This document shows, in pieces, positions 1-8,386 of a stretch of DNA of 38,085 nt (its first letter is position 1; each line of letters starts with the position of its first letter). The notes under the pieces were generated by a model. It did no database searches and was not told the origin of the DNA. It saw only the letters and a program-made list of their open reading frames with translations. A program made the position numbers and the translations under genes. The stretch comes from Suilimivivens sp964458255 (GTDB lineage: Bacteria > Bacillota > Clostridia > Lachnospirales > Lachnospiraceae), in the NCBI GenBank assembly GCA_964458255.1, contig CAYWHY010000012.1, positions 1 through 38,085 on the forward strand. Direction: 5' to 3'.

Positions 1-644
1 TCCGACTCTGCAAGCACCGTAAGTTCCTTACAGGCATAAATATCTTCACTTTTCACTGCTGTATGACGACTGTGAGGAATCATGAAATAATCGTCAAATC
101 CACGGACAAGGGGAATTTTGCGGTTCATCACCTTGTGCTGATACACTCCGAACAGTTTTTTTGGAAGAAGTACCTTTTCCAGTCCAAAATGATATTTCAG
201 TCCCGCCTGTGCTCCCCAACAGATGTGTAAGGTCGAAGTCACATGAGACTTTGTCCACTCCATAATTTCGCACAGTTCCGGCCAGTAATCCACCTCTTCA
301 AAAGCAATCTGCTCTACCGGTGCTCCCGTAATAATAAGTCCATCGAATTTCATGTGCTTCAACTCATCAAATGTATTGTAAAAACGGTTCAAATGCTGAA
401 TCGGTGTGTTTAAGGAAACATGACTGTTCATTTTCATAAAAGCCACATCGATATGTAACGGTGTGTTGGAAAGAGCACGCAAAAGCTGTAACTCCGTATC
501 CTGCTTTACAGGCATCAAATTCAGAATACAGATTTTCAATGGCCTGATATCCTGATGCATCGCACGATATTCATCCATTACAAAGATATTTTCATTTTCC
601 AGTATTTCCTTTGCAGGCAAATCACTTTGTACTTTAATCGGCAT
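1..644 (-). CDS. metA: Homoserine O-acyltransferase (MetA family, acetyl-CoA type), partial
   Basis: This gene acylates homoserine on its hydroxyl group, the first committed step of methionine synthesis. The reading frame starts at the ATG at 644 (MPIKVQSDLP) and runs off the left edge, so 214 residues are visible and the C-terminal part with the expected catalytic His and Glu is missing. The nucleophile Cys142 is seen in HICWGAQ. Residue 111 is Glu (TGAPVEQ). In characterised MetA proteins Glu at 111 goes with acetyl-CoA use and Gly with succinyl-CoA, so I infer an O-acetyltransferase despite the usual succinyltransferase label. The start lies 28 bases after the ligase stop codon, so the two genes may be co-transcribed. 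Family assignment is firm; acyl donor is inferred from one residue. Confidence 0.93.
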   Translation of the reverse strand, partial: MPIKVQSDLPAKEILENENIFVMDEYRAMHQDIRPLKICILNLMPVKQDTELQLLRALSNTPLHIDVAFMKMNSHVSLNTPIQHLNRFYNTFDELKHMKFDGLIITGAPVEQIAFEEVDYWPELCEIMEWTKSHVTSTLHICWGAQAGLKYHFGLEKVLLPKKLFGVYQHKVMNRKIPLVRGFDDYFMIPHSRHTAVKSEDIYACKELTVLAES

Positions 645-672
645 AATTTACTGCTCCATTCTGTTTTATACT

Positions 673-2640
673 TTATTCATTTCCGAATTGCTTCACAAAT
701 TCATCCTCTGAAATAATGGGTACCCCCAACTCCTTAGCTTTACGGTTCTTTGAAGACGTGGAATTGACATCATTGTTTACCAGATAATCCGTCTTTAAAG
801 TAACACTGCCCGTTACCTTTCCGCCGGAAGTTTCCACATAAGCCTTAAATTCGTCTCTATTCTTATAATAGTGTACATCACCTGTTATGACAAAAGTAAG
901 TCCCTCACATTTACCTCCGGCCTCCACTGTCATATCCGCCTTTTCAATGTAAAGTTCTTTCAAAAGACTATCCAGAGATTCTCTGTTCTTCGGATTCTGA
1001 TACCATTCTGTCACGGAATTTGATTTTTCGGGACCGATTCCTTCCACATCCTCAAACCCCGTTCCGCTTTTAAGTCTGTCAAGAAATCCCTCAAATCCAA
1101 CGGCTGATACAATTTTTTTCCCGGCATCAATTCCTATCATGGGAATACACAATGCATAGATAAAATTCACGGGATGCACTTTTCTGCTCTTTTCGATAGC
1201 CTTTACCATATTGTCAAAGGATTTATCGCCAAAGCCCTCCATCTGTCTGATAGCATCCCCATGTTCCGACAAATGGTAAATATCCGCAAACCGGGAAATA
1301 AATCCCTCATTCATGAATTTTAACATAGTTTGGATAGACAGTCCATCAATATCCATACCCGATTTGCTCACAAAGCGGGTAAATTTTTTACCGTGCTTGG
1401 CTGTGCAGTCCGGATTGGTGCAATGTAAAGTCTTTGTTTTACTCTTTTCACTGATATGAATTTGGGTCTCTGCTCCGCACACCGGACAATTTGCAGGAAC
1501 CTCAAAAACACCTTCCGATTCTTTCACTGCAATACACTTAGGAATAATCTTGTTTGCCTTAATCACTAAAAGAGTACAGGTTTTTCCGATTCCCAGACGC
1601 TCCATTTCACTGATGTTACAAAGAGATGCTCTTGAAACGGTAGTCCCTTCAAGCTGTACCGGTTCAAAAACAGCAACCGGTGAAATTGCAGATGCCGCAC
1701 AGGACCACTCGATATGCAAAAGCTTTGACTCTGCAGACACATCCTGCCACTTAAAAGCATAACCGGCACGTGTTGCATGATGTCCCGTCACATTACCGGA
1801 AGCGGCATACTCTGTATCATCATAACAGATTACTAATCCATCCACAGGAATATCCATCTCCCCGCTTTCGACTTTTTTTGTCCATCGGTCAATTGCTTCT
1901 TCAAGCTGTTCCGCTTTCAGTTTCTCCCTATCTATTACGGCAAAGCCCTCCCTTTCAAGAAAATCCATTCTCTCCCCCCAGGAATTAAGCTCTTCTTCTA
2001 TATAAACTAATGTAAATGCATTGAAATGTACATGACGCTCTTTTACCTCCTCCGGATTATCAAGGCTCAATGTACCGGAAGCCAGGTTCCTTGGATTGGC
2101 ATACTTTTCGTCATCATCTTCAATCGTATCATTGATTAATTCAAAATCCGTATAGGAAATGGTTGCTTCCCCACGCACCACCAAATGTCCCTGATATTGT
2201 ATTTTTAAAGGAAATCCTTTGATGGAATTCTTTAGATACGTAATATTACTTCCAATAATTCCGTTTCCCCTGGTAAGAATCTTAGTAAGCTTACCATCAT
2301 CATACGTTAACACAAGTGTAAGTCCGTCCAGTTTCCATGAAAGCCAGATATCTTTATCCTCTGCCCATTTTTTCAGCTCCGGAATCTGTTTTGTTTTTGC
2401 AAGGGACAACGCCGGAAACTCGTGAGCCTCCCGCTCTGCGGCTGCTTCCTCATAACCGGTATTCTGAGTAGGACTGTTTGGCAAAATATACCCCGTCTCT
2501 GCTTCTAACCCCGAAAGTTCATCAAACAAAGCATCCCATTCATAGTTAGACATCTGCTCTTCCCTGCCGCCATAATAGCTTTCTGATGCTTCATTTAAAA
2601 TTTTAACCAGTTCCTCACACCTTTTTTTATAATCTTCCAT
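673..2640 (-). CDS. ligA: Divergent NAD-dependent DNA ligase (LigA-like)
   Basis: The family seals nicks in DNA using NAD+. The start is taken at MEDYKK (2640) because AGGGGCGG lies about 7 bases upstream; the frame is open 19 codons further. The 655-residue protein has the family order: adenylation domain with the KLDG lysine (K103), RGE motif, NPRN segment, OB fold, Cys4 zinc finger (C385, C388, C407, C412), helix-hairpin-helix region and a C-terminal BRCT domain from about residue 575. Several normally invariant positions differ: the motif before the lysine reads LSWKLDG where most have CELKLDG or EPKIDG, motif IV reads DGLVIC with Cys272 in place of Lys, and the OB-fold RAGDVIP is KANKIIP. 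It may be a specialised or lineage-specific ligase; whether the genome has another LigA cannot be seen here. Confidence 0.85.
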   Translation of the reverse strand: MEDYKKRCEELVKILNEASESYYGGREEQMSNYEWDALFDELSGLEAETGYILPNSPTQNTGYEEAAAEREAHEFPALSLAKTKQIPELKKWAEDKDIWLSWKLDGLTLVLTYDDGKLTKILTRGNGIIGSNITYLKNSIKGFPLKIQYQGHLVVRGEATISYTDFELINDTIEDDDEKYANPRNLASGTLSLDNPEEVKERHVHFNAFTLVYIEEELNSWGERMDFLEREGFAVIDREKLKAEQLEEAIDRWTKKVESGEMDIPVDGLVICYDDTEYAASGNVTGHHATRAGYAFKWQDVSAESKLLHIEWSCAASAISPVAVFEPVQLEGTTVSRASLCNISEMERLGIGKTCTLLVIKANKIIPKCIAVKESEGVFEVPANCPVCGAETQIHISEKSKTKTLHCTNPDCTAKHGKKFTRFVSKSGMDIDGLSIQTMLKFMNEGFISRFADIYHLSEHGDAIRQMEGFGDKSFDNMVKAIEKSRKVHPVNFIYALCIPMIGIDAGKKIVSAVGFEGFLDRLKSGTGFEDVEGIGPEKSNSVTEWYQNPKNRESLDSLLKELYIEKADMTVEAGGKCEGLTFVITGDVHYYKNRDEFKAYVETSGGKVTGSVTLKTDYLVNNDVNSTSSKNRKAKELGVPIISEDEFVKQFGNE

Positions 2641-2800
2641 CCAATTTCCGCCCCTTTTTTGCAAGTTTTCTGTCATCCAAAAGGATTTTGCCGTCAAAAC
2701 ATCATTTCATAAAACCTGTTTTTAATGAATTTGATGTGGCTTTATTCTCCATACAAGCTGTTATTTGATTGAAAAAACAATTTTTTTACTTTTAATTCCG

Positions 2801-2809
2801 ATTTTATCA
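2801..2809 (-). promoter_or_regulatory. Possible extended -10 promoter for the ligase gene
   Basis: On the minus strand the bases read TGATAAAAT, an extended -10 form, with a weak TTCATA 16 bases upstream of the hexamer. It lies in the 240-base gap between the pseudouridine synthase and the ligase. I saw no small gene and no clear terminator in that gap. Confidence 0.3.
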
Positions 2810-2880
2810 TTTCTACAATATCTATGAATCCCCTTCACAACATTTTGTGTTTTTTGCAAGCTTATATCGTTTTAAAAAAA

Positions 2881-3594
2881 TCATCTGCAACCGCACAAAT
2901 TATATAACACCTGTAATTCTTCATCTTTTACCTGGCGAAACTGCCCCGGTTTTAAATTTGCAAGTTCAACATTTACCACTCTAACACGTTTAAGTGACAC
3001 CACCTGACATCCAAGTTCCTTTGTCATCCGTCTAATCTGTCTGTTGACCCCTTGAGTTAATATAATTTTAAAGGTAAACTTACCCGTTTTTTCAATTTTA
3101 CAAGGTTTTGTACAAATTTTCAGCTCTTTTAAATAAACGCCTTCTGCCATTTTCAACAAAAAATCTTCCGTGATTTCCTTATTTATTTTTACAATATATT
3201 CTTTTTCGTGTCCGGCGCTTCCCTGCATCATGGCATGGATCAAATCTCCATCATTACTAAGCAGAAGTAAACCTTCTGAATCCTTATCAAGTCTTCCCGC
3301 ATAAGTAACTCTTACCGGAAATTTTACCATGTCTGTCACTTTTTTATCTGCAAACTTATCTTTTTCCGTACAGACCACTCCTACCGGTTTGTAATAAGCA
3401 AGTACCACCTTTTCATTTTTTTTATGAACGGATTTCCCATTTACCAGAATACATTCGTTACCGTCAACCTGCATTCCCATGCCTGCCGTTTGTCCATCCA
3501 CACTTACCCGCCCCTCCAGGATAAGTCTGTCTGCCTCACGTCTTGAACAAATCCCGCAGGCTGCCAGATATTTATTTAAGCGTTCTTTTTTCAC
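2881..3594 (-). CDS. 23S rRNA pseudouridine synthase, RluF/RluB (RsuA) family
   Basis: This enzyme isomerises a uridine of 23S rRNA to pseudouridine. The N-terminal S4 RNA-binding domain is visible (RLNKYLAACGICSRREAD). The catalytic motif GRLDKDSEGLLLLSNDG supplies the essential Asp, and the C-terminal NRQIRRM motif is typical. The 237-residue length fits the family. The NRQIRRMTKELGCQVVSLKR context resembles RluF (U2604) more than RluB, but I would not fix the target base. It starts with GTG at 3594, with GGTGAGGG just upstream. It sits 53 bases after hflX in the same direction and probably ends the MATE-aroA-hflX run. Confidence 0.9.
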   Translation of the reverse strand: MKKERLNKYLAACGICSRREADRLILEGRVSVDGQTAGMGMQVDGNECILVNGKSVHKKNEKVVLAYYKPVGVVCTEKDKFADKKVTDMVKFPVRVTYAGRLDKDSEGLLLLSNDGDLIHAMMQGSAGHEKEYIVKINKEITEDFLLKMAEGVYLKELKICTKPCKIEKTGKFTFKIILTQGVNRQIRRMTKELGCQVVSLKRVRVVNVELANLKPGQFRQVKDEELQVLYNLCGCR

Positions 3595-3647
3595 TAACCC
3601 TCACCTACTTTTGCACATTATTTTGCAAGCTGTTTTTCTCTCTTTTC

Positions 3648-4958
3648 TTACTTTCCGGCTAAGATATACTCCGCGTACTTCTCCTTATCTGCCTTATCAC
3701 ATTTTACGGTCAGCTTTGTTCCCGTTTTTTGGTATTCCTGACTGATCAAATGAGCATTTTCCCTAAAGTAAGAGACAATATTTCCTTTTTGATAAGGAAT
3801 CAGGAAGGTAACCTCTTCATAATCGGAATATACTCTCTCCAAAATCAAATCCACAAGCATAGAAAGGGAAGTTACCTCTTTTGCGGAAAGATATATCCTG
3901 TTTTCACCCACTATCTTGGGATAAACCATTTCGTTCTCACATCTGTCTGCTTTATTGTATATGGTAATTATGGGAATATTCCAAGCATTCAGTTCTGTCA
4001 AAGTTTCTTTGGTGGTCTCCATCTGCTCCCTGTAAAAAGGATCCGAATAATCTACCACATGAAGCAGTAAATCTGCATTTTGTACTTCTTCAAGTGTAGA
4101 TCGGAATGCTTTTATCAGACTATGCGGCAACTTATGGATAAATCCTACCGTATCCGACAGTAAAAAATCTCTGTTATTTCCGGTATTAATTCTTCTGACC
4201 GTTGTGTCTAATGTTGCAAAAAGCATATCCTTTTCCAAAACCTTCTTTTCATCATCCTTGACATAACAGTCCACCATGGCATTCATAATGGTAGATTTAC
4301 CTGCATTCGTATAACCGACCAGCGCAACAAGCGGGATTCTGGCACTCTGCCTTTTCTTTCGCTGAACTATCCGTTCGCAAGACACCTCCTCCAGTTCCTT
4401 TCTAAGTTCCGAAAGGCGATGTTCAATTCTTCTTCTGTCAAGTTCAAGCTTTTTTTCACCGGCACCTCTGTTGCTCATGTTGCCGCTGGTGCCGCCCTGC
4501 CTCGTAAGAGCCTTATGCATTCCTACCAGTCTGGGTAACAAATATTGCAGACGTGCTGTTTCTACTTGTAATTTAGCCTCTCTTGTTTTTGCACGCCTTT
4601 CAAAAATATCCAAAATCAGACCAGTTCTGTCCATAACAGGCTTTTTTAGTTCTTCCTGCAAGTTTCTAAGTTGGGATGGTGTTAAAGAATTATCAAAAAT
4701 GATAAGGTCTGCTTCAAGCGTCCTTGCCAATTCTTCCACTTCCCGTGCTTTCCCCACACCAATACATAAACCTTTATTGACAAACTCCACTTTTTGTGTA
4801 ACAACGGCAACCGTTTCCATGCAGCATGCCCCGGCAAGATTTTCAAGCTCCTCCATAGAGCGTTCAAAATCGCCCTCCCTGACATTGCTTTCTGAGGTTT
4901 CAACACCTACCAGAATAACTCTTTCCAATTGTTCTTTTTCTAAAAAATCTCTTCCCAT
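3648..4958 (-). CDS. hflX: Ribosome-associated GTPase HflX
   Basis: HflX is a GTPase that binds the large ribosomal subunit and, in studied bacteria, splits stalled or hibernating ribosomes. The 436-residue protein has the N-terminal HflX domain (to about residue 200, with the TREAKLQVETARLQYLLPRL segment and a glycine-rich TRQGGTSGN linker). The G domain follows: G1 GYTNAGKST at 215-223, G3 DTVGF near 268, and G4 NKAD near 339. The start ATG has GAGGGG upstream and begins 6 bases after the aroA stop, so the genes are translated from one message. Confidence 0.95.
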   Translation of the reverse strand: MGRDFLEKEQLERVILVGVETSESNVREGDFERSMEELENLAGACCMETVAVVTQKVEFVNKGLCIGVGKAREVEELARTLEADLIIFDNSLTPSQLRNLQEELKKPVMDRTGLILDIFERRAKTREAKLQVETARLQYLLPRLVGMHKALTRQGGTSGNMSNRGAGEKKLELDRRRIEHRLSELRKELEEVSCERIVQRKKRQSARIPLVALVGYTNAGKSTIMNAMVDCYVKDDEKKVLEKDMLFATLDTTVRRINTGNNRDFLLSDTVGFIHKLPHSLIKAFRSTLEEVQNADLLLHVVDYSDPFYREQMETTKETLTELNAWNIPIITIYNKADRCENEMVYPKIVGENRIYLSAKEVTSLSMLVDLILERVYSDYEEVTFLIPYQKGNIVSYFRENAHLISQEYQKTGTKLTVKCDKADKEKYAEYILAGK

Positions 4959-4964
4959 AACCCC

Positions 4965-6263
4965 TCATTCATACAACTCATCTATTATACTGAAGTAATT
5001 TTCAAATGTTTTCTTACAACAATCGGGATCCTTAATCGTGATTTTGCCTGTTTTTAGTCCTACTAAAGTAAATGACATTGCCATTCTATGGTCATCATAT
5101 GTCTCCACTTCTGTTTCTTTTACTTCTTCCGGCAAAACGGGCATAATACGGATTCCGTCTTCCTCCGGAACTTCTTCACAACAGATTCCCATCCTATTAA
5201 GTTCTGTCACAATTGCACTGATTCTGTCTGACTCCTGAAAACGGATATGACCTACATTTCTAATCAAAGTAGGAGTATCCGCAAAAGGGGCAATCGCTGC
5301 CATGGTCATTGTCTGGTCGGAAAAGTTTTTCATGGAAACACTAAGTCCCAGATACTTCTCAAGTCCTGTTCCTTTTACAAGAACCCCTTCTTTCTGTTCT
5401 ACCACATCACATCCCATTTTTTCCAAAAGTTCTATAAATTTAATATCTCCCTGCAAAGAGTCTACATGCACATCTTTTACAATAACATCTGTTTTTAATA
5501 AAGGTGCCATTGCATAAAAATAGCAGGCGCCCGAAACATCCGGTTCAATCCGATATTCCGCGAGACCAAATTTTCTGTTTCCCTGTACTTTTATGCTGTT
5601 TCCTTCTTTTTGTGCATGGACTCCAAACTGTTCCATCATGGAGAGCGTCATCTTGATATAGGCTCCGTCTGCTCTGTCCCCTGTCATATTTACTTTAAGA
5701 CCTTCTTCCATAAGCACCCCTGACATTAACAAAGCACTGGCAAACTGGCTGCTGACTTTGGTATCAATACTTACTTCTCTCATGGAAAGTTTGTCCGATT
5801 TCATCTTAAATGGGAAATGTCCTTCTTTCCCCTTATAAATTATCTCTACACCGGCTTCCTTTAAAATGGTAAGAAGCGGCTCCATGGGGCGCTTACACAT
5901 CTGCGGTGAAGCATTCATCTCGTACTCTCCTCCCGCCAGTGCCAACATAACGGTCAAAAATCTGGCTGCTGTTCCGGCGCTCCTGACATCTATCTGTGCG
6001 TGGGAATTCGGGATTTCCCCTCCCATTCCCTGTATTGTCACTTCTCTGCACCCTTCATTTATTTCAACTTCAAAACCAAGCTTCTGTAAACTATCTAAGA
6101 AAGCCCTTGAATCATCACTGAAAAGAATACCTCTTAAAAGACATTTCCGATTAGAAAGTGCCGCCAGCAAAAGTGCCCTGTTGGTAATGCTTTTAGACCC
6201 GGGCACCTGCACCTTGATTTTCTTTACCTTATCTAATTTCTTTACTTGATAGGTGTTTTTCAT
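4965..6263 (-). CDS. aroA: 3-phosphoshikimate 1-carboxyvinyltransferase (EPSP synthase)
   Basis: This enzyme transfers enolpyruvate from PEP to shikimate-3-phosphate in aromatic amino acid synthesis. The 432-residue length and motifs fit: GSKSITNRA at 22-30 with the substrate Lys24, SAGTAAR at 96-102, and the C-terminal DDHRMAMS. The segment aligned with class I LGNAGTAMRP reads RSAGTAARF, so the usual Pro after the Arg is Phe; this places it outside the enterobacterial-type class I motif. GGAG is found 8 bases before the ATG. The gene is 21 bases after the MATE gene and 6 bases before hflX, and lies about 23 kb from the aroEKQ genes. Confidence 0.95.
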   Translation of the reverse strand: MKNTYQVKKLDKVKKIKVQVPGSKSITNRALLLAALSNRKCLLRGILFSDDSRAFLDSLQKLGFEVEINEGCREVTIQGMGGEIPNSHAQIDVRSAGTAARFLTVMLALAGGEYEMNASPQMCKRPMEPLLTILKEAGVEIIYKGKEGHFPFKMKSDKLSMREVSIDTKVSSQFASALLMSGVLMEEGLKVNMTGDRADGAYIKMTLSMMEQFGVHAQKEGNSIKVQGNRKFGLAEYRIEPDVSGACYFYAMAPLLKTDVIVKDVHVDSLQGDIKFIELLEKMGCDVVEQKEGVLVKGTGLEKYLGLSVSMKNFSDQTMTMAAIAPFADTPTLIRNVGHIRFQESDRISAIVTELNRMGICCEEVPEEDGIRIMPVLPEEVKETEVETYDDHRMAMSFTLVGLKTGKITIKDPDCCKKTFENYFSIIDELYE

Positions 6264-6284
6264 AATTAAATCTCCATTTAATTT

Positions 6285-7670
6285 TTATCTTCTTTGTGAT
6301 GTATTACCACACATCTTCTTTTCCAGTTGTCTTCGCACCACAAGGAAACAAATCAAATGTACCATTGCCGTCAGCAACCATGATACCGGGTATGAAATAT
6401 ACAATGTCCTTAACGTCTTATTCCATTGGAATATAGTATAAATCCAGACAACTCTAAACGCACAGGCACCCAGTAAAGAAACAATCATCGGCATAACGGC
6501 ATATCCCAGTCCCCTGATACTTCCCACAAGCACATCCATAATACCACACAAACAATAAAGAGTACATATCACCTGAAGTCTCTGCATTCCATAGCTAATC
6601 ACTTCCGGATCAGCAGAATATAAACTTAACAGCTGCTTTCCAAACAACACTGCTCCATTTCCCATAACCAGCCCGATAATAGTTACAAGTATCAAACATT
6701 CAGACAAAATTTTACTGATTCTGTCAAATTTTTTTCCACCTAAATTTTGTCCCGTAAAGCTTATCGCCGTCTGATGTACCGCATTCATAGCAGTATAAAC
6801 AAACCCTTCAATATTGCTGGCTGCCGTATTCCCCGCCATGGCAACAGCGCCGAACGAGTTGACCGACGACTGGATTAAAACATTGGAAATAGAAAAAAGG
6901 GACCCCTGGATACCTGCCGGCAATCCGATTCTTGCAATTCTCTCAAGCTTATTCCAATTAATCCCAAGCTTGCGGGGATATAATTTAAAGCACCCTTCAC
7001 TTTGCATAAGACATCTTACAATCAATGCTGCTGAAACAGCTTGTGAAATAATTGTCGCAAGCGCCACTCCAGCCACTCCCATATGAAACTTAATCACAAA
7101 CCATAAGTTTAAGCATACATTGATGGTCCCTGCTATTGCCAGATAAAATAACGGTCTTCTTGTATCTCCAATTGCTCTAAGCACAGCACTTCCAAAGTTA
7201 TACAAAAGCATGACAGGCATCCCAAGAAAGTAAATCCGCATATATATGACCGAATGATTAATAACATTCTCCGGCGTATCCATCAGGCTCAGTAAAGGCT
7301 TCGCTGCCAAACAACCTATTCCTGCAAGCAGAATACCACCCAGTACACTGATAACAATTGCCGTGTGCACCGTTTCACTTACTTCCTCATTCTGCTTTGC
7401 ACCATAATATCTTGACACCAATACATTGACACCCACCGACAATCCGATAAACATGTTGACAAGTAAATTGGTAAGGGAACTGGTGGAGCCGACAGCTGCC
7501 AAAGCCTCGTTTCCTGCAAATTGTCCGACTACAATCACATCCGCCGCATTAAATAACAATTGTAATATTCCTGACAAAATAAGTGGCAAAGTAAATAACA
7601 GCATTTTTGAAAGCAAAGGACCGTTACACATATCTATTTCAAAATTTTTTTTACTTTTTAATGTACTCAT
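6285..7670 (-). CDS. MATE family efflux transporter
   Basis: This is a multidrug and toxin extrusion protein, a secondary exporter of the cytoplasmic membrane driven by Na+ or H+. The 461 residues form about 12 hydrophobic segments in two similar halves. Typical MATE features are the N-terminal PLILSGILQLLFNAADVIVVGQF segment with the G-x-ALAAVG motif after it, and the mid-protein segment GLPAGIQGSLFS. AGGAAAAGAC precedes the ATG. It is divergent from the amidase gene, so the 86-base gap should hold two promoters. It heads the aroA-hflX run by close spacing; substrate is unknown. Confidence 0.93.
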   Translation of the reverse strand: MSTLKSKKNFEIDMCNGPLLSKMLLFTLPLILSGILQLLFNAADVIVVGQFAGNEALAAVGSTSSLTNLLVNMFIGLSVGVNVLVSRYYGAKQNEEVSETVHTAIVISVLGGILLAGIGCLAAKPLLSLMDTPENVINHSVIYMRIYFLGMPVMLLYNFGSAVLRAIGDTRRPLFYLAIAGTINVCLNLWFVIKFHMGVAGVALATIISQAVSAALIVRCLMQSEGCFKLYPRKLGINWNKLERIARIGLPAGIQGSLFSISNVLIQSSVNSFGAVAMAGNTAASNIEGFVYTAMNAVHQTAISFTGQNLGGKKFDRISKILSECLILVTIIGLVMGNGAVLFGKQLLSLYSADPEVISYGMQRLQVICTLYCLCGIMDVLVGSIRGLGYAVMPMIVSLLGACAFRVVWIYTIFQWNKTLRTLYISYPVSWLLTAMVHLICFLVVRRQLEKKMCGNTSQRR

Positions 7671-7756
7671 GTCTTTTCCTGTGTCTCCTTCCTTTTATCA
7701 CCAATTTAACTACTCTGGCATAATATACTAAAAGAAAAAATCTCTGTGAGGTTTTT

Positions 7757-8287
7757 ATGAAAACAGTAGTAATAGATGCCGGCCACGGCGGTTCCGATTT
7801 CGGTGCCACTTACCTTGGCCGCCGGGAAAAAGATGATAATCTGAATCTTGCATTGGCCGTTGGCAACATACTTGACAATAACGGTGTAAACGTTATTTAT
7901 ACCCGTACAGATGACGTCTATGAAACGCCTGCCCAAAAGGCTCAGAAAGCCACTGCTGAAAATGCAGATTATTTTATTTCCATTCATCGCAACTCAAGCC
8001 CTTATAGTAATCAATATACCGGCATAGAATCTCTTGTATATGACCGTAACAATACTGCCGGACATATCGCGGAAAATATCAACCGTAATTTAGAGTCCCT
8101 CGGCTTTGCAAATCAAGGTGTCAACGAACATACCAATCTTACCGTCCTTAAGCATACCAATATGCCTGCCGTATTGGTGGAAGTGGGATTTATCAACACC
8201 GACCGTGACAATATACGTTTTGACAGCATGTTCTATGAAATTGCACAGGCCATTGCGGACGGATTCCTAACCACTGTTCAAAATTAA
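7757..8287 (+). CDS. N-acetylmuramoyl-L-alanine amidase (Amidase_3 family)
   Basis: This enzyme cleaves the bond between N-acetylmuramic acid and the L-alanine of peptidoglycan stem peptides. The zinc-binding and catalytic set is complete: His in DAGHGG, Glu in RREKDDNL, His in ISIHRN and the catalytic Glu in VEVGFIN. The 176-residue protein is only the catalytic domain. It lacks a signal peptide and any wall-binding repeats, so it may act inside the cell (for example on recycling or spore-cortex material) or leave by another route. GAGG lies 5 bases before the ATG. It is a lone plus-strand gene between divergent MATE and convergent TPR genes. Confidence 0.92.
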   Translation: MKTVVIDAGHGGSDFGATYLGRREKDDNLNLALAVGNILDNNGVNVIYTRTDDVYETPAQKAQKATAENADYFISIHRNSSPYSNQYTGIESLVYDRNNTAGHIAENINRNLESLGFANQGVNEHTNLTVLKHTNMPAVLVEVGFINTDRDNIRFDSMFYEIAQAIADGFLTTVQN

Positions 8288-8330
8288 AAACGACTGTTCT
8301 TTAAAATCATCTTGTGAATTTACAGAAAAC

Positions 8331-8359
8331 AGAGAATGAATTTGCCAAATTCATTCTCT
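8331..8359. terminator. Bidirectional rho-independent terminator
   Basis: A perfect 13-bp stem (AGAGAATGAATTT) with a GCC loop lies between two convergent genes, the amidase and the TPR protein. T-rich tracts on the plus side (CTCTTTCTTT) and pyrimidine-rich bases on the other strand suit termination from both directions. Confidence 0.8.
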
Positions 8360-8386
8360 CTCTTTCTTTAAGTTTAATTGTTAAAT

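Noticed and set aside
4471..4998. 175-codon plus-strand open frame opposite hflX
   Set aside because: It is a shadow of the hflX coding strand without a start site or recognisable domains.
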